From Litoribacillus peritrichatus (lineage in GTDB: Bacteria; Pseudomonadota; Gammaproteobacteria; Pseudomonadales; Litoribrevibacteraceae), in the NCBI RefSeq assembly GCF_039537985.1, contig NZ_BAABBN010000004.1, positions 1,302,001-1,366,000 on the forward strand: a stretch of DNA of 64,000 bases. Reading direction: 5' to 3'. Every line of letters starts with the position of its first letter. Within the stretch, counting starts at the first letter, position 1. The notes beneath the pieces were generated by a model. That model searched no databases, was not told where the DNA came from, and saw nothing but the letters and a program-made list of their open reading frames with translations. Positions 34,863 to 44,073 of the stretch are shown here, in pieces. The position numbers and the translations under genes are program-made.

Positions 34863-36794
34863 TTAGACTTTGAATTGAGATACCAGCTCACTTAATTCAT
34901 TGGCAAATTCAGTGAGCTGAGTTGCCAGTTGGGTGACTTGCTCTGATACTTCATAGTTTTGACCGCTGACGTCTTCAATTGTGATTACGTTTGAGTTCAT
35001 CTCCTCAATGGCTTGGCTCTGTTCTTCGGTAGCTGTTGCTACCTGGAAGTTCATGTCATTTATTTGATCTACAGCCGTTCGGATCTCAGTAAGCGCTATT
35101 CCGGCTTCATTAACAGAATCGACCGTTTTGTTGGTGGATTCTTGCCCCCGATTAATCACATCCACTGCTTTACGAGAACCACTTTGAAGTTGCTCGATCA
35201 TTTTCTGGATTTCATCGGTCGACTCTGCGGTTTTTTGGGCCAGGCTTCTCACTTCGTCTGCGACTACAGCGAAGCCTCGGCCTTGCTCACCGGCTCTGGC
35301 TGCCTCAATTGCTGCATTCAGAGCAAGCAGGTTGGTTTGTTCTGAAATTCCACGAATGGTATTCAGAATACTTCCTATGGACTCAGACTGTTGGCTCAGT
35401 TCATGGATTACCTGTGCGGCGTTACTCATATCATCGGACAGAGACTGAATCTGTGAAATGGATTCTTTGACGATGACGTTTCCTGATTCAACACGGTCGG
35501 TGGCATTTCTGGCAATATCCGCAGCATTATTCGCGTTTTGTGCGATTTCCTGAATTGTCGAACCCATCTCGGCCATCGCTGTGGCAAGGGACTCAATACT
35601 GCGTCTTTGTTCGTCCGTTTGCAGTTGACTGAAGTTTGCTTGTTGATGAACATCCTCAGACAAAGACAGCACGCCATTGGAACGTTGTGCCACTTGCATG
35701 ATGATGTCTTGCAGCTTGGTTACGAATTCATTGAAGCCTTTTGCTACTCGACCGATTTCATCGTTACTGTCAGATCGAATTCGTTTGGTTAAATCGCCTT
35801 CACCGGAACCTATGTCTTCTAATAATGCAGCAGTGATGCCCAGTGGCTTGATTGTGCGAATGATTAAAACAGCAATAATAATCAGTGAAACTACGATGAT
35901 GAAAACTGTTATGAAAAGGGTAGTGACTACGGAGTTGTTCAGGCTTTCGTAGAGTTCGCTTTCTGGAATGATGCCAATCAAGTAGTAATCCAGTTCAGGC
36001 AGGTATTCTGAGGCCAATAAATAATCCAAACCGTCAGCGGTGTTTTGAAACGTACTGTAACTGTTGCCTGAGATTATGGAGTCAGATAATCCATCGAACA
36101 CAGGAAGCTTGGATATCTGTTGACCGATGTTGGATTGATTTGGGTGAATGATGATTTTTCCTTTGCTGTTTGCAAGCAACACGTAGCCAGTTTTTTCCAG
36201 CTTGAACGCCCGAATGGAGTCGCTTAAATCATCAACGTTTAACCCTAAGCCTGCAGCGCCTTTACCGCCTGCAACTCGATAGTTAAGAAACAGAGTAAGT
36301 GGGCCTGTGCCTTCAAAATAGTCCAGACTTAAATCTACTTTTTTACCTGAATTCAAAAAACCGTAAAACCATTGGTCATTGGAGTTACTGCTACTGACCT
36401 GCTTTATGATGCCGTTCTCGGTGTAATAATTGTTAGTTTGGTTCGATACAAAAAAGACCACGCCTGCGTTAGTCGATTGTTTTATCTGTGTGAAGTACTT
36501 TTTGAAATTATCCAGTAGGCCAGGGTCTTCATTGTTGTTGATCCAGTCATTGATGAAGTAGTTTTCTGCGATGAGTTTCGCGCTACTCATAGGGGCTGCA
36601 ATGTGCGCTTTTATGGATTGTGAAACACTGGCTAACGAGGCAGGAAGCTGCTGACCCAACAATCTCTCGCTCATGATATTCCTGACAAGGTAATTATTAA
36701 CGCTGGCGCTCACCAGCATTGCGAATAAAAAGGCAATGGAAGTGAACAGCGTTAGTTTTTTTTGTATGGAGAGATTTTTGAACACAGCAGGCAC
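34863..36794 (-). CDS. Methyl-accepting chemotaxis protein with dCache-type sensor
   Basis: The 643-residue chemoreceptor has transmembrane helices at about residues 13-32 and 288-312 around a periplasmic sensor of about 250 residues, which looks like a dCache/PAS-like ligand domain (FYGFLNSGKKVDLSLDYFEGTGPLTLFLNYRV, GYVLLANSKGKIIIHPN). A HAMP domain follows (about 313-365), then the signalling helix with the highly conserved tip ISEQTNLLALNAAIEAARAGEQGRGFAVVADEVR. The C-terminus lacks an NWETF-type pentapeptide, ending SQFKV. The ligand cannot be predicted. No che genes lie nearby. Confidence 0.92.
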   Translation of the reverse strand: MPAVFKNLSIQKKLTLFTSIAFLFAMLVSASVNNYLVRNIMSERLLGQQLPASLASVSQSIKAHIAAPMSSAKLIAENYFINDWINNNEDPGLLDNFKKYFTQIKQSTNAGVVFFVSNQTNNYYTENGIIKQVSSSNSNDQWFYGFLNSGKKVDLSLDYFEGTGPLTLFLNYRVAGGKGAAGLGLNVDDLSDSIRAFKLEKTGYVLLANSKGKIIIHPNQSNIGQQISKLPVFDGLSDSIISGNSYSTFQNTADGLDYLLASEYLPELDYYLIGIIPESELYESLNNSVVTTLFITVFIIVVSLIIIAVLIIRTIKPLGITAALLEDIGSGEGDLTKRIRSDSNDEIGRVAKGFNEFVTKLQDIIMQVAQRSNGVLSLSEDVHQQANFSQLQTDEQRRSIESLATAMAEMGSTIQEIAQNANNAADIARNATDRVESGNVIVKESISQIQSLSDDMSNAAQVIHELSQQSESIGSILNTIRGISEQTNLLALNAAIEAARAGEQGRGFAVVADEVRSLAQKTAESTDEIQKMIEQLQSGSRKAVDVINRGQESTNKTVDSVNEAGIALTEIRTAVDQINDMNFQVATATEEQSQAIEEMNSNVITIEDVSGQNYEVSEQVTQLATQLTEFANELSELVSQFKV

Positions 36795-36870
36795 CTTTAA
36801 AATACAACTTATTAAGGAGTATAGATCGGCTGCTTAATTAAGAAACTTTAACTATTTAAGAATTCTTTAG

Positions 36871-37791
36871 TTAATAAGTGGTTGGTTTTGAAGAAGTTTG
36901 CTGAAAAAGCGTCAGGATGCTGCTGACTAGCCATTCAATTTCAGGCTCTTTACTTCTCATTTTGTTGACATACAAGTGAATGTCTACAGACGGTGACTCT
37001 ATCGGAAATGCATGAATATTCAAACCAGAGTGTTTAGATTTTAACAGTTGAGCATAGCTCTCAGGGATGGTTAATAATAAGTCTGTATTTGAGACGACCT
37101 GGCAGGCAGCAAAGTAATGTTGGCAGCGTAATGTAATGTTCCGATTTAATCCGTAGCGGTTCAGTTCAACGTCTTCAATTGCGGCTCCGGATGCACGATA
37201 GGAGGCCACAACATGGTTCATGTTTAGGTAAGTTTCTAAGTCTAATACTGTTTTTATGTTTGGGTTGTTTTTTCTTGATACCACACACAGTCTTTCACTG
37301 ATGATTTGTTTTCTTGAAATCAGTTCTGACACTGGCTGTGCAACATCAATGATCAGGTCTACCTGACCGGAAGACAAATCATTCTCCATTGTTTTTCGGT
37401 TGTGTCTTAAGCTAACGATCTTAATGCCTGGCGCAGTTTTTTGTGTTGCTTCGATTAAAGGCGGTAAACAAGTGGACTCCAGCGCATCTCTTAGCCCGAT
37501 CTTAAAAAGATTGGTTGCGTTTTCCGGAATGAATTCAAGATTGGAAAGTAAGGTTGTATTTAATGTAGCCAAAGCGTTTCGGACATCGTGTATTAAGCGT
37601 TTTGATAGCGGCGTCGGCGTCATCTGATGGCCTTGCCGAACAAACAAGGCATCATCAAAGTGGCCACGGAGCTTTGCAAGGGAGTGGCTGATTGCCGGTT
37701 GTGTAATGTGAAGTGTATTGGCTGCCTTCGTTAAGTTTCCTTCATTGTAGATTGCTTCAAACACCGTAAATAAATTCAGGTCAACCCGCAT
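36871..37791 (-). CDS. LysR-family transcriptional regulator
   Basis: A 306-residue LysR regulator with an N-terminal winged helix (LNLFTVFEAIYNEGNLTKAANTLHITQPAISHSLAKLR, residues about 6-43) and a periplasmic-binding-like effector domain. ATG 37791 is chosen; AAGGAG lies nine bases upstream and a TTG one codon earlier is possible. Divergence from the acyl-CoA dehydrogenase gene across 136 bases is the standard LysR layout, so it likely controls the cluster at 37928-42554. An ATTGAT...ATCAAT inverted repeat lies in the spacer at 37857-37886. The inducer is unknown. Confidence 0.9.
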   Translation of the reverse strand: MRVDLNLFTVFEAIYNEGNLTKAANTLHITQPAISHSLAKLRGHFDDALFVRQGHQMTPTPLSKRLIHDVRNALATLNTTLLSNLEFIPENATNLFKIGLRDALESTCLPPLIEATQKTAPGIKIVSLRHNRKTMENDLSSGQVDLIIDVAQPVSELISRKQIISERLCVVSRKNNPNIKTVLDLETYLNMNHVVASYRASGAAIEDVELNRYGLNRNITLRCQHYFAACQVVSNTDLLLTIPESYAQLLKSKHSGLNIHAFPIESPSVDIHLYVNKMRSKEPEIEWLVSSILTLFQQTSSKPTTY

Positions 37792-37856
37792 CAAGCAACA
37801 CTCCTTTTTCAGACTATTAGTAATTCTTATTCATCAGGATTAGAACTATTCATTGG

Positions 37857-37886
37857 ATTGATCTTAAGGCAAAGCTTAGTATCAAT
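37857..37886. promoter_or_regulatory. Inverted repeat in LysR/acyl-CoA dehydrogenase spacer
   Basis: ATTGAT and ATCAAT half sites are separated by 18 bases, about 45 bases upstream of the dehydrogenase start. It could be part of a LysR recognition site, but arms this short occur by chance in AT-rich DNA. Confidence 0.25.
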
Positions 37887-37927
37887 ACAAACCTATTTAT
37901 TGGATACACATTGAACAGGAATACAAC

Positions 37928-39157
37928 ATGGATTTTTCTGCATCAGAAAGTGGGCAACAAGTTCTTAATAAGCTCAAACAGTTTATGAAAGAAGAAGTTC
38001 ATCCTATTGAAGAGGCTTATTTTAAAGAGCTAAAAGCGCTGGATAACTCTTGGGTTGTACTGCCTGTAATAAATGAATTGAAAGCCAAAGCGAAAGCGCA
38101 GGGGTTGTGGAATTTATTTCTGCCAAATAGCGAGTACGGTGCAGGCATCAGTAATTCAGATTACGCTCTGATGGCGGAAGAAATGGGGCGGAGTTTTATT
38201 GCGCCAGAAATATTTAACTGTAATGCCCCGGACACCGGCAACATGGAAGTGTTGGTTCATTATGGTTCTGAGACACAAAAACAAGAATGGTTATTACCGT
38301 TATTGGCTGGGGAAATTCGATCTGCATTCTGTATGACTGAGCCAGAAGTGGCTTCTTCTGACGCCACAAATATGGAGGCTACCGCCATTATTGACGGTGA
38401 TGAGGTGGTGCTTAATGGCCGAAAATGGTGGAGCACCGGAATCGGGCATCCAGATTGTAAAGTACTCATCTTTATGGGGTTAACCTATCCTGACGGACCT
38501 AAGCACGCCAAGCACTCCATGGTTTTGGTGCCAATGAGCACCCCCGGAGTGAAACTGGAGCGCATGCTCCCTGTTTTCGGTGAATATGATGAGCCATACG
38601 GTCATGGAGAAGTCAGCTTTACGAATGTCCGGTTACCTAAAAGTGCCATTATTGCAGGGCCAGGGCGTGGTTTTGAAATTGCACAAGGTCGATTGGGGCC
38701 GGGGCGTATTCATCATTGTATGAGGGCCATTGGTGCTGCAGAACGTACATTGGATTTATTGATACAGCGAGCGGTTTCACGAGAGGCATTTGGTAAGCCG
38801 ATTGCCAACCTGGGGGGAAATCGGGACATCATTGCCAATGCAAGAATTGCCATTGAACAAGCAAGATTGCTTACACTGAAAGCGGCTTGGCTGCTGGATA
38901 CAAAAGGAATTCTGGGAGCAATGAGTGAAGTATCGCAAATCAAGATTGTGGTGCCTAACATGCTACAGACTATTGCGGATCAGGCCATCCAAATACACGG
39001 GGGTGCAGGGGTCAGCGAAGACTTCCCTCTGACGTCTTTATTTGCTTATGCCAGATGCCTACGGTTGGCAGACGGGCCAGACGAAGTTCATCGCGGATTG
39101 GTAGCAAAGATTGAATTAAAAAAATATGAAAAATCAAAAAAGGATGCAGCAAAGTGA
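37928..39157 (+). CDS. Acyl-CoA dehydrogenase (ACAD10/11-like context)
   Basis: A 409-residue FAD-dependent acyl-CoA dehydrogenase. Signatures present: FCMTEPEVASSDATN near residues 137-151 and the C-terminal QIHGGAGVSEDFPL near 350. Electrons would go to ETF. Its neighbours (SDR, APH-type kinase, phosphatase, SDR) are those of bacterial operons akin to the vertebrate ACAD10/ACAD11 fusion, where an acyl-CoA dehydrogenase is combined with a kinase to process 4-hydroxyacyl-CoA. The first gene after the LysR divergence; its stop overlaps the next GTG start by four bases. Confidence 0.92.
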   Translation: MDFSASESGQQVLNKLKQFMKEEVHPIEEAYFKELKALDNSWVVLPVINELKAKAKAQGLWNLFLPNSEYGAGISNSDYALMAEEMGRSFIAPEIFNCNAPDTGNMEVLVHYGSETQKQEWLLPLLAGEIRSAFCMTEPEVASSDATNMEATAIIDGDEVVLNGRKWWSTGIGHPDCKVLIFMGLTYPDGPKHAKHSMVLVPMSTPGVKLERMLPVFGEYDEPYGHGEVSFTNVRLPKSAIIAGPGRGFEIAQGRLGPGRIHHCMRAIGAAERTLDLLIQRAVSREAFGKPIANLGGNRDIIANARIAIEQARLLTLKAAWLLDTKGILGAMSEVSQIKIVVPNMLQTIADQAIQIHGGAGVSEDFPLTSLFAYARCLRLADGPDEVHRGLVAKIELKKYEKSKKDAAK

Positions 39158-39972
39158 AAAATGTAATCATCACCGGAGGAGCCAGTGGTCTTGGTCTGGC
39201 ATTGGCGCACGAGTACGCAGCTCAAGACTATCAGATTTGCATCGCTGATATGCAAAAAGAGCTGGGATTGCAGGTTGTTGAAGAGCTTAAAGCCAGAGGC
39301 TGTAATGCGTTTTTCTTTGAGCTGGATGTACGGTCAGATGAGGGGTGGGCTGAGCTTTATAAGGAAGTGACTAAACAATGGCAGCAAGTGGATGTACTGA
39401 TTAACAATGCGGGCGTTGCTGCTGCAGGATTGATCGAAGACCTGCCTATGGACGATTGGGCCTGGCTGATGGACATCAATGTGATGGGGGTTGTTCGTGG
39501 TTGTAAGACATTTGCACCCTTAATGAAACACCAGGGGTTTGGTCACATAATCAATGTTGCGTCTATGGCTGGTCTGTTACATGCCGCGACCATGTCTGCT
39601 TACAACGTTTCTAAGTCTGGGGTAATCGCGCTTTCAGAAACACTAAGAATTGAATTGGCTGGGTTTAACATCAACGTTTCAGTCGTTTGTCCTGCTTTCT
39701 TTCAAACCAATCTCACTGCAACGATGAGAACGAATATTCCGGGCGTTACGAACACGGTTAATAAGTGGATGGCCTCTTCAAACGTTACGGCGGACGATGT
39801 CGCTAAAATGACCTACGACGGAATGGTTCATAAGCGGTTCTTCATTTTAACGCACCGCAAAGAGAAAATGTTGTGGTGGTTGAAGCGGCTCAGTCCTGAA
39901 GCCCTTCAACAACTCATGATCAGAACAACTAAAAAACAGATTCAACGAATGATGGAGAAAATGGCGTCATGA
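39154..39972 (+). CDS. Short-chain dehydrogenase/reductase
   Basis: The 272-residue SDR has an N-terminal cofactor motif GGASGLG (8-14), NNAG near 87 and the catalytic SAYNVSK near 148-154. The acidic residue following the second strand (IADMQ) suggests preference for NAD(H). GTG 39154 overlaps the dehydrogenase stop. C-terminal residues 220-270 carry a basic amphipathic tail resembling that of the FabG-unrelated fatty-acyl SDRs. The substrate is probably a hydroxy- or keto-acyl intermediate of the pathway encoded here, by context only. Confidence 0.88.
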   Translation: MKNVIITGGASGLGLALAHEYAAQDYQICIADMQKELGLQVVEELKARGCNAFFFELDVRSDEGWAELYKEVTKQWQQVDVLINNAGVAAAGLIEDLPMDDWAWLMDINVMGVVRGCKTFAPLMKHQGFGHIINVASMAGLLHAATMSAYNVSKSGVIALSETLRIELAGFNINVSVVCPAFFQTNLTATMRTNIPGVTNTVNKWMASSNVTADDVAKMTYDGMVHKRFFILTHRKEKMLWWLKRLSPEALQQLMIRTTKKQIQRMMEKMAS

Positions 39973-41045
39973 GTATGGAGTCAATCAATGATCAACCTAC
40001 TGCAGTCAGAGACGGTGAAGAGTTAGATGTTGCTAAGGTTGATGCTTATCTGAAATCCTCTCTCGACGGTTTGATAGGGACACCGACCGTGCGTCAATTT
40101 CCTGGAGGTGCTTCAAACCTGACGTATCTGCTTTCTTATGAAAATACGGATTTGATTCTGCGTCGACCTCCCTTCGGTACTATTGCAAAGTCGGCACATG
40201 ACATGCTTCGAGAAGCACACATCATTGATAGTCTAAAGCCTGTCTACGACTACGTTCCCGGCATAGTTTCGATATGCGAGGACCGGTCTGTTTTGGGTTG
40301 CGATTTTTATGTCATGGAGCGTCTGGAGGGCATTATACCTCGTCAGGATTTGCCTAAAGGACTTAAGCTGTCAGAAGCGGATACCAGAAAACTGTGTCTC
40401 AATGTCATTGATCGTCTAATCGCATTGCACCAGATTGACCCTCAAGGAACTCAGCTAGAGCAATTTGGCAAAGGAGAGGGGTATGTTGAAAGACAAATAA
40501 AAGGCTGGTCTGATCGGTACAGAAAAGCCATGACCGACGATGCTTCAGGCTTTGAAGAGGTTATGGCCTGGCTTTCCGAAAACCAACCCCAAGACATAGC
40601 GAATTGCCTGATTCATAACGATTATCGGTTCGATAATGTGGTTTTAAATCCTGATAACCCGTTTGATGTCATTGGCGTGCTTGACTGGGAAATGGCCACG
40701 TTGGGTGATCCGTTAATGGACTTAGGGAATACGCTGGCTTATTGGGTTGAAGCCGGAGACGACCCTCAAATGCAGTTTATGAGGCGTCAACCGACACACC
40801 TTAAAGGCATGCTGACCAGAAAAGAGGTGGTTGACTATTACCTGGATAAAACTGGCTATCAAGTCACTAACTTTGACTTCTATGAGATTTACGGGTTGTT
40901 TCGTTTGGCGGTCATTATTCAACAAATCTATTATCGTTATTACCACGGGCAAACTAAAGATAAGCGGTTTGCTAACTTTATTCATGCTGCAAATTATCTC
41001 GAAACTCGCTGTATGAAATTGATCTCAGAACATTCGGATAGCTAA
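39969..41045 (+). CDS. APH-type phosphotransferase, ACAD10/LvaA-like hydroxyacyl kinase
   Basis: A 358-residue aminoglycoside-phosphotransferase-fold kinase of the acyl-CoA-dehydrogenase-associated subgroup. N-terminal PGGASNLTYLL is the nucleotide loop (about 43-53), LRRPPFG the next conserved segment, HNDYRFDN the Brenner catalytic loop (about 216-223), and DWEMATLGDPLMDLG the metal-binding segment near 239. Family relatives (LvaA in levulinate breakdown, ACAD10/11 kinase domains) phosphorylate 4-hydroxyacyl-CoA. The catalytic loop has Asn where Gly is commonest. It overlaps the SDR stop by four bases (ATGA). Confidence 0.88.
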   Translation: MSMESINDQPTAVRDGEELDVAKVDAYLKSSLDGLIGTPTVRQFPGGASNLTYLLSYENTDLILRRPPFGTIAKSAHDMLREAHIIDSLKPVYDYVPGIVSICEDRSVLGCDFYVMERLEGIIPRQDLPKGLKLSEADTRKLCLNVIDRLIALHQIDPQGTQLEQFGKGEGYVERQIKGWSDRYRKAMTDDASGFEEVMAWLSENQPQDIANCLIHNDYRFDNVVLNPDNPFDVIGVLDWEMATLGDPLMDLGNTLAYWVEAGDDPQMQFMRRQPTHLKGMLTRKEVVDYYLDKTGYQVTNFDFYEIYGLFRLAVIIQQIYYRYYHGQTKDKRFANFIHAANYLETRCMKLISEHSDS

Positions 41046-41054
41046 GGGCATTTT

Positions 41055-41753
41055 ATGGCTGAGCTGTATTTAATTCGACATGGACAAGCATCCTTTGGTG
41101 CGGAAGATTACGATCGGCTTTCCGGTTTGGGAGAAAAGCAATGCTTGCTTCTGGGGAAACATGTGGCCCGGTTTACAGATCGTATAAAGCTGGTAACGGG
41201 GAGTCACCTGCGACACCATCAGTCGAAAGATGCATTTCTTTCCGGGCTTGGCCAAGGCCGGCAGAATGTTGAGTCATTGTTGGAAATGCCTGAATTTAAT
41301 GAGTTTGATCATGAAGAGGTATTGTTCAAGGCATATCCTGAAATTAAATCTAAAAAAGATCTGGCAATGATAATTTCTCAGGCTGACGTTCCTAAAAAAG
41401 CCTTTCACTTGATGTTCCAAGCATCAGTCGAACGGTGGATTTCAGGTCATTTTGAGGATGACTACAAGGAACCATGGCTCGCGTTTCAGCAGCGGTGCAT
41501 AGCGGGCCTTGATGCCTTGATTGCTGAAAACTCAGGTTCTGCACCAGTGTTTCTGTTTACTTCAGGGGGACCTATCTCGGTTATTCTGAAGCATGTCATG
41601 GCGTTATCAGACAAAGCAACTTTTGCTCTGAATGACAACCTGGCAAACAGTGGAATCACCCGGCTCCTTTATTCGAATGAACGAATCAGCCCATCGTATA
41701 TAAACAACTTTTCTCACCTTGAACATGACAATAAATTAATCAGTTACCGGTGA
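41055..41753 (+). CDS. Histidine phosphatase family protein
   Basis: The 232-residue protein starts with LIRHGQASFG, where R8-H9-G10 is the phosphoglycerate-mutase/histidine-phosphatase signature and H9 the phospho-acceptor; a second catalytic region is LFTSGGPIS near 173. This family includes phosphatases acting on many small molecules. Placement nine bases after the APH kinase and in the same operon suggests it removes a phosphate from a pathway intermediate, or acts as a housekeeping phosphatase; sequence does not decide. Confidence 0.88.
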   Translation: MAELYLIRHGQASFGAEDYDRLSGLGEKQCLLLGKHVARFTDRIKLVTGSHLRHHQSKDAFLSGLGQGRQNVESLLEMPEFNEFDHEEVLFKAYPEIKSKKDLAMIISQADVPKKAFHLMFQASVERWISGHFEDDYKEPWLAFQQRCIAGLDALIAENSGSAPVFLFTSGGPISVILKHVMALSDKATFALNDNLANSGITRLLYSNERISPSYINNFSHLEHDNKLISYR

Positions 41754-41789
41754 GCCGGCTTTAACAAAGAGAATAAAAATAGGACGATC

Positions 41790-42554
41790 ATGAAAAACAC
41801 TTTTGATTTAACTGGAAAAATCGCATTAGTGACAGGCGCTAGCCGAGGTATTGGCGAGAGCATTGCTAAATCCCTCGCGGATGCAGGCGCTCACGTTATT
41901 GTTTCAAGTCGGAAAATGGACGGGTGTCAGGCAGTGGTGGATCAGATTATTGCTGCAGGAGGCAGTGCAGAAGCCATTCCTTGCCACATAGGTGATATGG
42001 ACCAGATACATCACATTTTCTCCGTCATTAAGGACAAACATAACCGTCTTGATGTATTGGTGAATAATGCAGCGACTAATCCCTATTTTGGTCATATCCT
42101 CGATACCGACTTATCTGTGTTCGAAAAGACAGTGGATGTGAACATTCGCGGGTATTTTTATATGTCCGTGGAAGCGGGCAAGCTAATGAAAGAGCAGGGC
42201 GCAGGCTCAATTATCAATGTTGCCTCCGTAAATGGTGTCATTCCAGGTCATATGCAGGGCATTTATTCGATCACCAAGGCATCCGTAATATCAATGACTA
42301 AATCGTTCGCCAAGGAGTGCGCTGCGTTGGGTATCCGGGTCAATGCACTGTTGCCGGGTTTAACTGACACCAAGTTTGCTTCGGCAATTACTTCGAATCC
42401 TGCGATCAATAAAATGGCCCTTGAACATGTTCCAATGAAGCGTGCCGCACAGCCGGATGAAATGGCTGGCACCGTTCTTTACCTGGCATCTGAGGCGAGC
42501 AGTTATACCACGGGGGCGTGCATTAATGTTGATGGTGGGTATTTGACTGTTTGA
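41790..42554 (+). CDS. Short-chain dehydrogenase/reductase
   Basis: A second SDR of 254 residues, more classical than that at 39154: GASRGIG (16-22), NNAA (near 90), catalytic Y-x3-K in YSITK (near 159-163), and the C-terminal TGACINVDGGYL ending. SSRK after strand two points to NADP(H). Such enzymes oxidise or reduce hydroxy- and keto-acyl substrates. It ends the tight operon; 178 bases separate it from the lactonase-like gene. Confidence 0.9.
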   Translation: MKNTFDLTGKIALVTGASRGIGESIAKSLADAGAHVIVSSRKMDGCQAVVDQIIAAGGSAEAIPCHIGDMDQIHHIFSVIKDKHNRLDVLVNNAATNPYFGHILDTDLSVFEKTVDVNIRGYFYMSVEAGKLMKEQGAGSIINVASVNGVIPGHMQGIYSITKASVISMTKSFAKECAALGIRVNALLPGLTDTKFASAITSNPAINKMALEHVPMKRAAQPDEMAGTVLYLASEASSYTTGACINVDGGYLTV

Positions 42555-42732
42555 TATATATTTCAGTAGGTTAGGTGATTTTATTAAATAATGTTGTTAG
42601 GTTGTTTTTATGGGCATACAGGCCATGGTTTCTGTGGAATTTAAACCCATTTACTGAAGTACTATGGAATAAATAAAGCACCTGGGGTAGTGTTTTAAAA
42701 ACTTCTGTATCACCAATTAAAAAGGTCACCTA

Positions 42733-43818
42733 ATGTTGAAATTTCTCATGGCTGTTTTATCACTCCTGGGGTTGGCTTCGATCTATTTGATTACCTGGCC
42801 TGTGCCTGTTCAGCCCACTGCCTGGCAAGCTCCGGAGGATCAGGGCTTAACGGGTGCATTTGCAGCGAATGATAAACTGTCTTCAGTAGAGATCATTACT
42901 TTGGGAAATGAAGAAGGCCCGGAAGACTTAGCGATCAGTGATAGCGGTGAAGTGTATTTCTCATTGTTGGATGGGAAAATCATGCGGCTTAACGAAAGCA
43001 ACCAACCTGAATTATTCGCTGAAACAGGAGGCCGTCCACTAGGTATTGAATTTTCGCCAGACGGAAACCTCATTGTTGCAGATGCCTATAAAGGGCTTTT
43101 ATCAATTTCCGCAGACGGTAAAGAAGTCACTCTACTGACGAAGCAAGTGAAAGGCAGTCCTATCCGTTATGCTGATGATGTTGATATTACTGACACCGGG
43201 GTGATTTATTTCACAGATGCATCCACAAAATTCCCTGCTGATATTTATGAAACGTATGGCGCCAGCTTATTGGATATTATGGAGCATGGTGGCCACGGCC
43301 GAGTCTTAAAATACTCACCTGAAACAAAAGAAACGACCGTTGTGTTGAGTGGTCTGCAGTTTGCTAATGGTCTGGCTGTTTCTCATGAGCAAGATGCTAT
43401 TTTGATAAACGAGACAGGTAGCTATCAAGTACTGAAACACTGGATCGAGGGTAAGAAGAAGGGCACTACAGAAGTATTGATCAGTAATTTACCTGGATTT
43501 CCGGATAACATTAATCAAGGCAGAGATGGTAATTATTGGTTAGGGCTGGTCAGTCCAAGAAGTAAGGCGTTAGACATGTTGTCTGGTTTCCCCTTTTTAA
43601 GATCTGTTGTGCAGCGTCTTCCTGCTTCCTTACGCCCTAAGGCTGAGAGCTTTGGGCACGTTGTATTGATTAATGGCTCTGGCGAGGTAATTACAAGCCT
43701 TCAAGATCCAAGAAGCCAATACGGCTTTACTACGGGCGCTGTAGAAAGTGGTGAATGGCTTTACGTAAGCAGTTTGCATGAGAAAGTGTTGGCCAGACTG
43801 AGTTTATCCGGGATGTAG
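42733..43818 (+). CDS. Strictosidine-synthase/SMP-30-like beta-propeller (lactonase or arylesterase type)
   Basis: The 361-residue protein has an N-terminal hydrophobic anchor or signal (about residues 3-22), then a six-bladed beta-propeller of the strictosidine-synthase-like family that includes APMAP and paraoxonase-type esterases. Clear matches to that group: YADDVDIT..GVIYFTDAS, the GRVLKYSPETKETTVVLSGLQFANGLA run and GFPDNINQGRDGNYW. The probable location is periplasmic, membrane tethered. It follows the kinase/dehydrogenase operon. I infer hydrolysis of lactones or esters to hydroxy-acids, a natural entry to the APH kinase pathway. The gene lies behind a gap of 178 bases, so co-regulation is not certain. 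Confidence 0.82.
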   Translation: MLKFLMAVLSLLGLASIYLITWPVPVQPTAWQAPEDQGLTGAFAANDKLSSVEIITLGNEEGPEDLAISDSGEVYFSLLDGKIMRLNESNQPELFAETGGRPLGIEFSPDGNLIVADAYKGLLSISADGKEVTLLTKQVKGSPIRYADDVDITDTGVIYFTDASTKFPADIYETYGASLLDIMEHGGHGRVLKYSPETKETTVVLSGLQFANGLAVSHEQDAILINETGSYQVLKHWIEGKKKGTTEVLISNLPGFPDNINQGRDGNYWLGLVSPRSKALDMLSGFPFLRSVVQRLPASLRPKAESFGHVVLINGSGEVITSLQDPRSQYGFTTGAVESGEWLYVSSLHEKVLARLSLSGM

Positions 43819-43838
43819 GCGAGCTCGCTTAGCTTTAT

Positions 43839-43852
43839 GTGATCTGCATCAA
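43839..43852. promoter_or_regulatory. FNR/Anr-like box
   Basis: GTGAT-CTGC-ATCAA differs from the TTGAT-N4-ATCAA consensus at one base. FNR/Anr proteins use such sites for oxygen-limited gene control. It lies about 111 bases ahead of the small ORF at 43963. Confidence 0.5.
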
Positions 43853-43867
43853 ATAATAATCATTATC
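43849..43867. promoter_or_regulatory. Fur-like box overlapping the FNR-like box
   Basis: Compared with the 19-base Fur consensus GATAATGATAATCATTATC, this segment matches at 15 positions, including the whole right half. It overlaps the FNR-like site by four bases. Chance matches are more likely in AT-rich DNA, so this is a candidate only. Confidence 0.4.
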
Positions 43868-43962
43868 TTTTACTGACTCTGAGGTATGGTTATCAGAATT
43901 AAATATCATGAATTGGTACCATGCTTGTCTAATATATAAGCGAGAAGGGAAGCAAGTACATT

Positions 43963-44073
43963 ATGTCAATTCATGAACACCCAACCAATAATGAATCTTG
44001 TAGTTTAGGCGGTGCCGGTTGGTTGTGGATTGCTCTCGCCACTACTGTATTTACCTTGGTTTGGACTCTGTAA
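43963..44073 (+). CDS. Putative 36-residue single-pass membrane protein
   Basis: The ORF begins ATG 43963 with a short polar N-terminus containing two His and a Cys, then a Gly-rich turn and an almost continuous hydrophobic helix rich in Trp and Leu to the end. The ribosome site is weak (AGAAGGGA is further away than ideal). It lies downstream of FNR- and Fur-like boxes. The layout is like small subunits of membrane oxidases, but the sequence is not one I recognise. Confidence 0.4.
   Translation: MSIHEHPTNNESCSLGGAGWLWIALATTVFTLVWTL

Noticed and set aside
37857..37886. A firm LysR T-N11-A operator in the LysR/acyl-CoA dehydrogenase spacer
   Set aside because: Several short symmetric AT-rich candidates exist; none is clearly better, so only a low-confidence inverted repeat is listed.
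43885..43890. A -10 box (TATGGT) placed by the FNR-like site for class II activation
   Set aside because: Spacing to the FNR-like site centre is about ten bases too long for standard class II activation, and the box is weak.
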